From a virus, in IMG/VR virus record IMGVR_UViG_3300030333_000376, positions 1 to 47,169 of that record: 47,169 nt of DNA, one strand, 5' to 3'. Every line of letters begins with the position of its first letter. Position 1 is the stretch's first letter. Below the pieces are notes generated by a model. That model was given only the letters and a program-made list of their open reading frames with translations. It was not told the origin of the DNA and searched no databases. Position numbers and translations under genes: made by a program. Shown piece after piece: positions 7,790 through 15,274 of this stretch.

Positions 7790-9468
7790 TCTTTAGTGTT
7801 TACTTCCTTTATAAAAGATACCTCTGCTTTACTTTCGTTTTCTATTTGTTCTCTTTTCTTTTTTGACCAACTAAAAGCTGCATCACCACCCCATAATGCC
7901 CAAGCTATTCTACCATTAGAAGGATAGCCCTTTTCACCCTGCTTGAATCCTTCTGCTTGTTTATCTACTTCATGTCTTTTGAAAAAACTATACATTCTTT
8001 TAACAGTATCTGGTGATAGGTTTTCTCTTTTAATAAGTTGACTTGCTCTAGTAGAACCTATATTAGTACCACCTCTGCCAAACTCTTTTCGCCAATCTAA
8101 ACCTCGTTGTGCTTCTTCAGCCATACCTGCTGTTGGTTTGAAGTCTATATCAGATATTGCTTTTTCATCTTCTTCATAGATGTCTAATTCTTCGTCATCT
8201 AAAGGGTCAGCAGGTTCTTCTGTGGCTTCTGCTCCTAATGGGAATAGGTTGGCTGATATATATAGTTCATCCCCACCATCAACAGGGCTAAGACCTATAG
8301 TTTGTCTTGCTTCATTCCTAGTCATTATTCCTTCTCTTACAGCAGAGGTTATATTTTCGTAGGTTTTTCTCTTTCTTTCAGCTAAGGCAGGTATAGCGTC
8401 TACATCAAAACAAAAATATATATCTTGATCAAACATAGGTACTAACCACTCATTTATATCTGACTCTATTTTTCTTAAATGAGGAATAATAGTTTCTTCA
8501 TATAAGGCAAGTCTTGCTTCTGCTACATTTGCATAAGTCTGTGCATCTGGAACTCCTACTAATTGACTTGGTACTCCAAAACACATAGCTATATCTGTAG
8601 CTGCCATGTGCTTCAAGTTCAAGAAGTCCATGTCTTTAGGTGATAATCCCATTTCTTTCCAATCAAAATCACCTTCTAACAACATTGGTCTACCTGCATT
8701 AGCAGTACCACTAAACCTATTATTAAGATCAGTTAATAATTGCTGTCTTTGTGATTCAGTAAGATTAACTGCATAACCTGCATCATCTTGTGGTTTAAAT
8801 ATAACTGCACCACTAGGTCTTGCACCATTATCTAGGAGATTCACATTATGCTTCCCTGCCATATTGTGTTGGTCAACTTCTAATGCTGCTGCCGACATAG
8901 GAGACAAGCCATAGTAATCATCTAATGGATTCCATAGCTTTATATGTTTAACTTCACTGAATCCTGTAGTGTCATCTACTAAGTAAGTGGCTTCAACCCT
9001 ACCATTAATAACATATTCATATCTATCTGGTATTGGTTTGTTTCCACCTTTTATATTAATTCTGTCAGGTCTAAGTAAGTGCAATTCTTTTGGTGCTCCA
9101 AGATCAGAACCTACTTTCAATATATAAGCATTACCACTTAACAGTAAGAATCCGAATACACTATTGAAGAACTCACTGTGTGACTGCAGGGGATTAGGAC
9201 GAGACAATAGAGATATTATAGGGTGACTCTCTAACACCTGATCCCCTGACTTGACCATAAAAGGCACTGCACTCGCACCTTTTGCTATTTCATTTACGCA
9301 TCTAAAGACTATGCTATTTTTCATATAGCCCTCTTTTGCTAAATCTTCGTATTTATAAACTTTGTTCCTTGAAGTGCCTACTCCAAAATAACCTACCATA
9401 TTACCTGCGTCTTTTTTTTCGGTAGGGTTTCCAGTGAAAACATTTTTGATATTGTCAAATATTGCCAT
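7786..9468 (-). CDS. Portal protein (HK97/phage_portal family) with a C-terminal extra domain
   Basis: 560 residues. Residues 30-420 match HK97-type portals: NSIVFRCVNEIAKGASAVPF, HPIISLLSRPNPLQSHSEF, the wing/stem segment GVPSQLVGVPDAQTYANVAE and MTRNEARQTIGL. The portal forms the dodecameric ring through which DNA is packaged and ejected. About 120 residues follow the normal end (roughly 435-550), containing RGLDWRKEFGRGG, LSPDTVKRMYSFFKRHEVDK and GRIAWALWGGDAAFSWSK. I recall this small domain elsewhere as a separate or fused piece in phage head proteins. Its function is unknown to me. The gene overlaps TerL at the start and MuF at the end. Confidence 0.93.
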   Translation of the reverse strand: MAIFDNIKNVFTGNPTEKKDAGNMVGYFGVGTSRNKVYKYEDLAKEGYMKNSIVFRCVNEIAKGASAVPFMVKSGDQVLESHPIISLLSRPNPLQSHSEFFNSVFGFLLLSGNAYILKVGSDLGAPKELHLLRPDRINIKGGNKPIPDRYEYVINGRVEATYLVDDTTGFSEVKHIKLWNPLDDYYGLSPMSAAALEVDQHNMAGKHNVNLLDNGARPSGAVIFKPQDDAGYAVNLTESQRQQLLTDLNNRFSGTANAGRPMLLEGDFDWKEMGLSPKDMDFLNLKHMAATDIAMCFGVPSQLVGVPDAQTYANVAEARLALYEETIIPHLRKIESDINEWLVPMFDQDIYFCFDVDAIPALAERKRKTYENITSAVREGIMTRNEARQTIGLSPVDGGDELYISANLFPLGAEATEEPADPLDDEELDIYEEDEKAISDIDFKPTAGMAEEAQRGLDWRKEFGRGGTNIGSTRASQLIKRENLSPDTVKRMYSFFKRHEVDKQAEGFKQGEKGYPSNGRIAWALWGGDAAFSWSKKKREQIENESKAEVSFIKEVNTKE

Positions 9469-10772
9469 TAACTTATTCTCCAGTTCACTTCACCCCTTGA
9501 TTTACTCAATTCGGTTAGACCCCATACTAAAGCATCTAGTCTGTCAGGGGAAGTATTAGTTTCTCCTGTATAGCTTACCATTTGTTGCTCTAACTCTGGT
9601 AAGTACCCTATATGATGTACTTTTTTCTGTTCATAAAGAGCACTTACAGGCTCTGCTCTTAACATCTTTCCTCTTGTTGCTCTCACTGCTCTATAGGGGC
9701 AAGTGGGGTCTATTGACCTTATAAGTCTTTCTACTAAATCCCCACCCTGATTTACCTCTGCTACTAAATGATTAGCGTCATATTCATAAACAGCTTGTAT
9801 AGCTTTTCTTGCCCACTGGTCAGGTGTATAAATTCCTGATATATCGTCTATAACATAATATTTATCGGCAAAGTCTTTTCCTACTATTACTATCCCAGTT
9901 TCATCAGAATTAGCGTGTGAAGTCACAGCAGGGTCTACTGCTACAACAATCTTTTTCAATTCTATGTCTGTTTCTTCTGAAAGCCTTGTTTCTTCTATCA
10001 TTTTGTTATTCCACAACGCACCTTCAAAATCCTCTAGTATCTCAGCGTACAATTCCTGTCTACCTAATACTGTGCCCTCATATCTTTCCTTAAACATAGA
10101 TAGGGCAGTTGCAGCAAGATTTTCTTCATTTTCAAATGTATTGCCTCTTGTAACAATAACGTCATCTCTTTCCACTAAATTTTTTATTAATGGTATAGGT
10201 TTCGGTGTTGTAGTAATAACGCATTGTGGGTTATTACCAAGCCTTAATCCAAACATTAATTGGTCAAATGCTTCTGAATATCTCCAAGCTGCTAATTCAT
10301 CACACCATGCCCTATGAAATTGTGCTCCTCTTAATCTCTCTGGATTGATGGCAGCATAACCAACTATTTTTGAACCATTATGTAAATGTATTTCCTCTCC
10401 CCGATAGGATGAATAACCTGAACCTTCTTTCCTAAAACATTCTTCAGGTATAACCGATAGTAAACCACTTTCTCCATCAAAACAGGTTCTTCTAAGGTCT
10501 CCATGTGTAGGTGCTACTACTGCACATATAACATTAGGATTTCTTAACGCATATAATGCTAAATCTTGTGCACCTGTTCTAGTCTTGCCCCAACCTCGTC
10601 CTGCTAGTATCAGCCATATTAAATGATCTTCTAATGGATTAATCTGCTTTGGTCTAGCAGTGTTAAGCCATTCAGTGTATTGGTTTATCGTCTGCCTTTC
10701 TGCGTTGTTCTGCAACTGTGTCCAAGAGTTCAAGAACTTCTGTGAAGGCTTCTGTTTGTTGTATGCTTCCAT
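9468..10772 (-). CDS. terL: Terminase large subunit (ATPase and nuclease of DNA packaging)
   Basis: 434 residues. ATPase: Walker A GRGWGKT at 58-64, preceded by LIWLILA. Walker B with catalytic acid is AWCDE (Asp158, Glu159), and the coupling motif is VITTTPKP. Nuclease: Asp280 in VVAVDPAV and a second acidic site at Asp290. The order and spacing resemble GTA-type/terminase_6 large subunits. The ATG at 10772 has no good SD and lies 101 bases inside terS, but the residues upstream of Walker A (TEWLNTARPKQINP) match the family's N-terminal pattern, so the long overlap seems real. The stop overlaps the portal start (TAATG). Confidence 0.95.
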   Translation of the reverse strand: MEAYNKQKPSQKFLNSWTQLQNNAERQTINQYTEWLNTARPKQINPLEDHLIWLILAGRGWGKTRTGAQDLALYALRNPNVICAVVAPTHGDLRRTCFDGESGLLSVIPEECFRKEGSGYSSYRGEEIHLHNGSKIVGYAAINPERLRGAQFHRAWCDELAAWRYSEAFDQLMFGLRLGNNPQCVITTTPKPIPLIKNLVERDDVIVTRGNTFENEENLAATALSMFKERYEGTVLGRQELYAEILEDFEGALWNNKMIEETRLSEETDIELKKIVVAVDPAVTSHANSDETGIVIVGKDFADKYYVIDDISGIYTPDQWARKAIQAVYEYDANHLVAEVNQGGDLVERLIRSIDPTCPYRAVRATRGKMLRAEPVSALYEQKKVHHIGYLPELEQQMVSYTGETNTSPDRLDALVWGLTELSKSRGEVNWRIS

Positions 10773-11241
10773 TTATATTTATTGAATCTGTTGATTCTCC
10801 AAAGGCTAACTTTGCTAACCTTTGTGCAGCTACTGCTGTATTTGCTAGGCTAAGAATCTGACTGGGGTTATCTGTTTTGTTGTCTTGCTCTAATGCTTTT
10901 AGGTTTCTATATACTTTGCCATATACTATTTCTAATAATTGATTGGCTACCTTTACACTTTTTGCATCAAACTTTTTAGACTCAACTACCATTTGTTTTG
11001 CTGTTTCTTCGTCTAACATAGCTTGTAGTTGCAGTTTAAATTCTTCTTTTTGTTGTCTCCAATTCTCTTTTTGAGACAACCTGAACAATGAAGTTTGAGA
11101 AACATTATACTTGCTGACCAATTCTACAATGGTTGAATAATGCCTTTCGCCTGTCTCTAACTCTACACCCTGCACAAATTCAGTTCTTAATTTAAGTGCT
11201 AAATCTTCTGATATTCTTTGTACTGTTGGTTTTTTATCCAC
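10672..11241 (-). CDS. terS: Terminase small subunit (DNA recognition)
   Basis: 189 residues from a GTG start at 11241. A helix-turn-helix lies near the N-terminus (TIVELVSKYNVSQTSLFRLS, about residues 39-58). It is followed by a charged helical region (EFKLQLQAMLDEETAKQM) for oligomerisation and a short acidic end. Placement immediately before terL and length fit small terminases, which bind pac or cos and recruit TerL. No strong SD is visible. It is the first gene after the early-region terminator, so it probably opens the late operon. Confidence 0.82.
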   Translation of the reverse strand: MDKKPTVQRISEDLALKLRTEFVQGVELETGERHYSTIVELVSKYNVSQTSLFRLSQKENWRQQKEEFKLQLQAMLDEETAKQMVVESKKFDAKSVKVANQLLEIVYGKVYRNLKALEQDNKTDNPSQILSLANTAVAAQRLAKLAFGESTDSININGSIQQTEAFTEVLELLDTVAEQRRKADDKPIH

Positions 11242-11302
11242 TGTTTGTTCAATAATTATTCAGCTAATTTTGCCAACTATATTACAGATTGTTCTTAAAC
11301 AC

Positions 11303-11328
11303 AAAAAAAAGGGAGTCTATTGACCCCC
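11303..11328 (-). terminator. Rho-independent terminator between early and late blocks
   Basis: On the minus strand GGGGGTC (11328-11322), loop AATA and GACTCCC (11317-11311) pair over seven positions with one G-U, followed directly by eight T (11310-11303). It lies 20 bases after the stop of the last early gene and 62 bases before terS. This is the best intrinsic terminator in the window. No convincing sigma70 promoter was found between it and terS. Confidence 0.88.
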
Positions 11329-11347
11329 TCTTTCTTTTGCTGTTTTC

Positions 11348-11644
11348 CTATAAATCTAATTTTCTATAGATGCTTATTGCTAGTGTTCTAGCCTTATCCC
11401 AATCTAAATCTTTGATATACTCTCCACCGTCCTCAGCAATTACTTGACAAGCGTGAATCAATCCTTCAGGGTCATCAGTTACTAATTCCGTAGCATAGGC
11501 TATTAGGAATTTTTCTTCTTGAGTAAGTTTGCTTTCCCTTCTTTTTATTTGAGCTTTGATATTCTTTTTTGCTTGCTCTATGGTTTCTGCTGAAGTAGTT
11601 AAACCCTTATATTTTCCTTTGTTTAATGTATATTGTGATTTCAT
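11348..11644 (-). CDS. Small hypothetical protein, last gene of the early operon
   Basis: 98 residues, beginning MKSQYTLNKGKYKGLTTSAE. The first half is basic and helical (EQAKKNIKAQIKRRESKLTQ), the second acidic (DDPEGLIHACQVIAEDGGEY). The start follows AAAGGAGATAAAATG, the same leader used by its upstream neighbours. No known domain is recognised. Its position just before the terminator and the shared leader support a real gene. Function unknown. Confidence 0.7.
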   Translation of the reverse strand: MKSQYTLNKGKYKGLTTSAETIEQAKKNIKAQIKRRESKLTQEEKFLIAYATELVTDDPEGLIHACQVIAEDGGEYIKDLDWDKARTLAISIYRKLDL

Positions 11645-11662
11645 TTTATCTCCTTTGCTGTT

Positions 11663-12016
11663 TTAAGATGACCAGAAAGTTTCTGAACTTCTGCTTGCAG
11701 AGTAAGGTGTGTTTAGTGGTTCTATAAAAGTATCACCAGTCATAAAACATTTTTTAATTACCATAGGCTCTTTACTTTTAAATTCGTTTTCTTCTATGAC
11801 CACTGCTCTTTGAAGAATCTCTAACTCTTTGCCAGTGTTATTATCAAATCCACCAACTCCGTATTCGTTTATGTACTCAGCATTTCTCGTTGCAACCTTT
11901 TTAATTTTAGATGTCAAAGAAGTTTTTGCACCTCTTACTGAGTCAAAGAATCTTGTTGAGCCATACTGATTGATTACAACCTTGTATGTTTGTGGGTCTA
12001 TTATTAAGTATTTCAT
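11663..12016 (-). CDS. Small hypothetical protein
   Basis: 117 residues, MKYLIIDPQTYKVVINQYGS. The N-terminal strand-rich start, a basic helix (RGAKTSLTSKIKKVATRNAEY) and a C-terminal Ser/Phe-rich end resemble small host-takeover or virion proteins of other phages, but no family can be named. SD AAAGGAGATAAAATG is perfect. It lies between two genes with the same leader at 18-20 base spacing. Confidence 0.68.
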   Translation of the reverse strand: MKYLIIDPQTYKVVINQYGSTRFFDSVRGAKTSLTSKIKKVATRNAEYINEYGVGGFDNNTGKELEILQRAVVIEENEFKSKEPMVIKKCFMTGDTFIEPLNTPYSASRSSETFWSS

Positions 12017-12036
12017 TTTATCTCCTTTGGTTTTAT

Positions 12037-12402
12037 CTATTGTATTTCGTCACTGGACTGGACGACATCTATCTTTTCACCATTGGTTCTTTGATAAGTC
12101 CAACCGTGTCTCTCATATCCAATGTCTGATTTTGTGTATCTGGTTTCAGCTACTTCCTGTTTGAAGTACGTTGGTATACGACCTGCCCATGACCAAACTT
12201 CATAATCTCCATTCCCTCTGATTTCTAAAAGATCATCTTCTATTATAAATTGTGTCTTTTGATGACCGTTAGTAAGTTCAAGTTTTTCTTGTTCTGCAAA
12301 CTCTTGTCTCATGTAACGGAATTTTAGACCTTTGGATTCAAGTGTGTCTTTTATCTCAGCCTGTGAGAACCCTTCTAGTTTAATTTGTTTGTGAAATTTC
12401 AT
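12037..12402 (-). CDS. Small hypothetical protein
   Basis: 121 residues, MKFHKQIKLEGFSQAEIKDT. A mixed alpha/beta pattern with a Trp/Tyr-rich centre (YEVWSWAGRIPTYF) and a C-terminal GYERHGWTYQR segment. No signal, membrane segment or catalytic motif. Start chosen by AAGGAGATAAAATG. Early-operon member of unknown function. Confidence 0.68.
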   Translation of the reverse strand: MKFHKQIKLEGFSQAEIKDTLESKGLKFRYMRQEFAEQEKLELTNGHQKTQFIIEDDLLEIRGNGDYEVWSWAGRIPTYFKQEVAETRYTKSDIGYERHGWTYQRTNGEKIDVVQSSDEIQ

Positions 12403-12431
12403 TTTATCTCCTTCAAGTTAAGTAACAGGCT

Positions 12432-12626
12432 TTATGCCTGCTTTTTGATGCTAAGTAAAAATCTTTCTTCTAACTCTTTTCTCACTTCATCATGACTGTT
12501 AGAAGCCTCAACTATCATTTCAACAGTAACCCCATTTACTTCTGCAACTTTTTTTATGAATGTTCTGTATGCAGATTCAAATAATTTTACTGTTTCATGT
12601 TGTATTTTTTGATTATTTTTTGTCAT
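12432..12626 (-). CDS. Small hypothetical helical protein
   Basis: 64 residues from the ATG at 12626 (MTKNNQKIQHETVKLF). An upstream in-frame ATG at 12641 lies inside the SD (AAAGGAGATAAAATG), so the later start is preferred. Predicted helical with an acidic C-terminal half. It follows the CmoA-like gene and the promoter-like element in that gene's 3' end, so it may open a separate transcript. Function unknown. Confidence 0.65.
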   Translation of the reverse strand: MTKNNQKIQHETVKLFESAYRTFIKKVAEVNGVTVEMIVEASNSHDEVRKELEERFLLSIKKQA

Positions 12627-12641
12627 TTTATCTCCTTTCAT

Positions 12642-13334
12642 TTAATTAACACTATCCATTATAGTCCCTTTTGGATTTATTGCAACACTTTTTTGCACCA
12701 CATAGCCCATAAAGTTATAGCTCTGCCAAACCTTAGTTACAGTTCCTAACTGTTCTAACTCATCCTGTAGCTCTGATTCTCGTTTGCAAAACATAGACAC
12801 TGATAGTTGCAAATCTTTATCCAGTATCTCTTTTTCTGTAAAACCTTTTCTTTTCTCTTGTATGTGCAACCTGTGTATAAGTGATTGCAACCTAGAGTCT
12901 TCCAAATATACTTTTTCTGAGATCAACAGCTTTGAACCCAACTTTATGTGTTGCTTTAAAAGATTGAGCACTCTAGCCCTCTTTTCACCACCTAAAAACT
13001 GTAAGAAAAACATACTGACAATAACAGAAGTAACAGCTTTGTTTTGCAACTGGTTTTCTAGCCACTTTTCTACATCACCTTCTATAAATAAAAAATTGTC
13101 CCTCCTTGTTTCCATGTCTACTGTGTCTACACCCACATACTTACAACCTTCTATCTGTGTCAAACCACTTAAAAATCTACCTGTAGAACAACCTATGTCT
13201 ACAACAGTGGTTTCTGGTTGAGCAAACTCATGTGTAATGTGTTTGAATATGTTGTCCAGTGTCAAATAATTTGGTATTGATAACTCTATGTGTTTTTCAA
13301 AATCATCAACCTTTTTAAAATCAAATCTCCCCAT
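12642..13334 (-). CDS. CmoA-like class I SAM-dependent enzyme
   Basis: 230 residues. Rossmann motif I VVDIGCSTGRFLSGL at 44-58, acidic end of strand 2 GVDT near 68-71, then FIEGDV and SMFFLQFL. The C-terminal half follows E. coli CmoA closely: LLISEKVYLED, H...K..GFTEKEI and W..YNFMGYVV. CmoA makes carboxy-SAM from SAM and prephenate. By ungapped alignment from memory, the residue equivalent to CmoA Arg199 (carboxylate binding) is Asp174 here, so the product may differ. It overlaps the DNA methyltransferase by 14 bases, which suggests a joint task. Alternatives: a tRNA or small-molecule methyltransferase. Family placement is firm at fold level, moderate at CmoA level. Confidence 0.75.
   Translation of the reverse strand: MGRFDFKKVDDFEKHIELSIPNYLTLDNIFKHITHEFAQPETTVVDIGCSTGRFLSGLTQIEGCKYVGVDTVDMETRRDNFLFIEGDVEKWLENQLQNKAVTSVIVSMFFLQFLGGEKRARVLNLLKQHIKLGSKLLISEKVYLEDSRLQSLIHRLHIQEKRKGFTEKEILDKDLQLSVSMFCKRESELQDELEQLGTVTKVWQSYNFMGYVVQKSVAINPKGTIMDSVN
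12658..12685 (-). promoter_or_regulatory. Promoter with operator-like element in the 3' end of the CmoA-like gene
   Basis: Minus strand: -35 TTGCAA (12685-12680), 16-base spacer, -10 TATAAT (12663-12658). The spacer holds TCCAAAAGGGA (12675-12665), an interrupted inverted repeat of type TCC-N5-GGA found at two other promoter-like sites. It would drive the four small genes 12626 to 11348. Hexamers are seen directly. Activity and regulator are inferred. Confidence 0.6.
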
Positions 13335-14397
13335 TGTGCACCTTCTTTAATCTGTCTCCTATATACTCCATAACATTGATTGACATAGCCCTACCACAGG
13401 CTTCATATCTTTTAGAAACAGGACATTCTTCTTTTGGTTTACCTCTGTATGGTATCTGTGTGTAGTTGTCTGGAAATCCTTGTAATCTCTCAGCTTCTAT
13501 TGGGGTGATTCTCCTTATAATGTTGTTTTTTCCTTCTGACTGTGTGTCTTCTGCAAACACTATAGGCTGTCTGTTACCTCCTGTCATGGCTGTAAGTGTC
13601 GGTGATATTTCATCTTTATATATACGAGGGCTTTTATCAGGTGTGCTAGTTTCAATGACAGTGTATCTATCATGTGCTGTTTGTGCCCAAGACACATCCT
13701 CATCAATTTTATACAAACTTTCTGTGTCTATTTTTTTCCAATATCTTTTTGTATCACTCTTTGCAAAGTCTGTTTCAGGGTTTTGGGTATTTTTGCTCCG
13801 TTTTCTTCTACTCGGTTTAGGATTTTCTGGCATTGAGCTTGAGTCAAATAATACTTTTCCTGCACTTCTCCAATCTCTAATATGTCCGATAACAAAGACA
13901 CGCCTTCTCCTTTGGGGGATAGCTCTTGGAAATCGTTGTGTTCTGACATACTCAGTGTTAAGAACCCTGTAGGCGAACCCATACCTGCATTCTGCCAAAC
14001 CTCCGAGAAAGGAAGCAAAGTCCCGTCCTCCATTAGACGACAAGACGCCGCACACATTTTCCCAGACGACCCAAGTGGGTTGGAGTCTCTGAGCCAATTT
14101 AATAAACTCAAGTGCGAGGTTTCCCCTTTCTGTATTGATACCTTTGCGAAGTCCAGCAATGCTGAATGTTGCACAGGGAGTTCCTCCCACAAGGACATCT
14201 GGTTGTGCTCTAAGGTCTGTTTTTTGGATTTTTGTGAAGTCGCCATAATTTTTTACCTCAGGATAATGATATTCTAAAACTGCTGACCTAAAGGGGTCAA
14301 TTTCTGATAAGCCTACTGGCTCAAAACCTAATGGATTCCAAGCCACACCTACTGACTCTATGCCACTACAAATTGATAGATATTTGATTTTGCTCAT
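13321..14397 (-). CDS. DNA (cytosine-5) methyltransferase with atypical motif X
   Basis: 358 residues and apparently complete. Motif I LSICSGIESVG (7-17), motif II SEID, motif IV GGTPCATFS with nucleophile Cys75, motif VI ENV (113-115), motif VIII QRRRRVFVIG (162-171), target-recognition region about 180-285, motif IX RRITPIEAERLQGFP and motif X CGRAMSINVMEYIG. In the usual motif X, GN(S/A), the Asn contacts the cofactor side; here it is Arg336 (AGG, read directly). No restriction enzyme gene is adjacent, so self-protection or hypermodification is more likely than restriction-modification. It begins at an ATG overlapping the stop of a 12-codon upstream frame and has no SD of its own. Confidence 0.93.
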   Translation of the reverse strand: MSKIKYLSICSGIESVGVAWNPLGFEPVGLSEIDPFRSAVLEYHYPEVKNYGDFTKIQKTDLRAQPDVLVGGTPCATFSIAGLRKGINTERGNLALEFIKLAQRLQPTWVVWENVCGVLSSNGGRDFASFLGGLAECRYGFAYRVLNTEYVRTQRFPRAIPQRRRRVFVIGHIRDWRSAGKVLFDSSSMPENPKPSRRKRSKNTQNPETDFAKSDTKRYWKKIDTESLYKIDEDVSWAQTAHDRYTVIETSTPDKSPRIYKDEISPTLTAMTGGNRQPIVFAEDTQSEGKNNIIRRITPIEAERLQGFPDNYTQIPYRGKPKEECPVSKRYEACGRAMSINVMEYIGDRLKKVHNGEI

Positions 14398-14432
14398 TTA
14401 GTCGTGGCAAAAACAATCCATATTTTCGTCAT
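14394..14432 (-). CDS. 12-residue leader peptide coupled to the DNA methyltransferase
   Basis: The frame MTKIWIVFATTK starts at the ATG at 14432, after AGGTAAGG, and its TGA overlaps the methyltransferase ATG (ATGA). The methyltransferase lacks an SD, so translation of this short frame probably delivers ribosomes to it. This could be only a coupling device rather than a functional peptide. Confidence 0.4.
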   Translation of the reverse strand: MTKIWIVFATTK

Positions 14433-14435
14433 GCC

Positions 14436-14603
14436 TTACCTGTGATGACCGTAATATTCATTGAATTTAGCTATGGCTTCTTCGTCTGTGTAAATCTTTT
14501 GATTAAATGATCTTTTTTCCTCACAGTCTAATGCCCACCAGTTATAGAAGTTATTAAAATAACTATTCTTAACATCATACTCAAATACTTCTTTCATTCT
14601 CAT
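14436..14603 (-). CDS. Very small hypothetical protein
   Basis: 55 residues from the ATG at 14603 (MRMKEVFEYDVKNSYF), chosen because GGAGG lies five bases upstream and the ATG overlaps the preceding gene's TGA. Aromatic-rich (YFNNFYNWW) and ending in EYYGHHR. No known domain. Part of the chain of tiny coupled genes. Confidence 0.6.
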   Translation of the reverse strand: MRMKEVFEYDVKNSYFNNFYNWWALDCEEKRSFNQKIYTDEEAIAKFNEYYGHHR

Positions 14604-14821
14604 TCTGTCCTCCAAACTCTGAAGCCATTTTCCCATTTTTTTGTTGTCCCTTTAAAACCATGGCGCTTTAATTTTAAACGTATTGCGCTAGCCATATTTT
14701 GAGTTGGACAGAAAACTGAATCACCTACTTCTAGACTGTATATGTCAAAATAATATTTTGATGATTTTAGTCGTTTGTTAGGTATAGGTATGTCCTTTTC
14801 AATTTTAAAATCTTCACTCAT
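14600..14821 (-). CDS. Small basic hypothetical protein
   Basis: 73 residues, MSEDFKIEKDIPIPNKRLKS. The central segment GDSVFCPTQNMASAIRLKLKRHGF resembles small phage proteins with an N-terminal strand hairpin and a helix bearing basic residues, possibly nucleic-acid binding. SD AAGGGGGAAAAATG. The stop overlaps the next start (ATGA). Function unknown. Confidence 0.63.
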   Translation of the reverse strand: MSEDFKIEKDIPIPNKRLKSSKYYFDIYSLEVGDSVFCPTQNMASAIRLKLKRHGFKGTTKKWENGFRVWRTE

Positions 14822-14835
14822 TTTTCCCCCTTATA

Positions 14836-14985
14836 TTAATTTTCTTTTGCTTGTATTTCTTCTACTTTAAGCCAAATCTCTCTACCTAAAAAATATGGCA
14901 TATATATCAAAAGCGTTAATATTACGAAACCCCCAAATAGTAATCCAATGAATGTATAGAATATAATGTCTCTAAACTTTTTCAT
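14836..14985 (-). CDS. 49-residue single-pass membrane protein
   Basis: The frame from the ATG at 14985 reads MKKFRDIIFYTFIGLLFGGF and continues through a hydrophobic segment to about residue 33 (ending LIYMPYFLG), then an amphipathic, charged tail ending QAKEN. SD TTTGGAGAG lies six bases upstream, and the ATG overlaps the stop of the previous gene (ATGA). The topology suggests an inner-membrane microprotein of the early region. Function unknown. Confidence 0.6.
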   Translation of the reverse strand: MKKFRDIIFYTFIGLLFGGFVILTLLIYMPYFLGREIWLKVEEIQAKEN

Positions 14986-15158
14986 GTGATCTCTCCAAAT
15001 ATTTTTCTTTCATGTTTTAGCTGTTGGTAGTTCTTTTCCTTCCTGTCATGTACCAAGATTAAGCTGAGTGCAGATTCTTGATTATTGCAAATAAAGCTCA
15101 CACATTCCTTTGTGGTTCCCTCAAAGACAACATTCTTATTTTTCACTACTTTAGTCAT
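14982..15158 (-). CDS. Small hypothetical protein
   Basis: 58 residues from the ATG at 15158 (MTKVVKNKNVVFEGTTKECV). This start overlaps the upstream stop as TAATG and has AGGAG eight bases before it, which is better than the ATG at 15164. Compact alpha/beta pattern (SALSLILVHDRKEKNY). Function unknown. Confidence 0.6.
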   Translation of the reverse strand: MTKVVKNKNVVFEGTTKECVSFICNNQESALSLILVHDRKEKNYQQLKHERKIFGEIT

Positions 15159-15274
15159 TAGCATTTCTCCTCTTTGTTGTTTTTTATAGGTCTACCCCAT
15201 TCATCATGAGGTTCTGTTGGTGCTTGTCCAAATTCTTCTTCCTTTAAATAATCACAATGTGTATTTTTTTTCAT
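15158..15274 (-). CDS. 38-residue acidic hypothetical peptide
   Basis: MKKNTHCDYLKEEEFGQAPT and onward to KNNKEEKC. The start overlaps the previous stop (ATGA), the stop overlaps the next start (TAATG), and GGGGGCAGGGAAAATG provides ribosome binding. The junctions on both sides are what make it credible. Confidence 0.5.
   Translation of the reverse strand: MKKNTHCDYLKEEEFGQAPTEPHDEWGRPIKNNKEEKC

Noticed and set aside
11242-11302. Sigma70 promoter TTGGCA with a downstream TATTGA before terS
   Set aside because: The -10 match is poor and the spacing is borderline, which is not enough to list as a feature.
13728-14246. 172-codon minus frame inside the DNA methyltransferase
   Set aside because: It lies in another frame of a gene with complete methyltransferase motifs and has no domain of its own.
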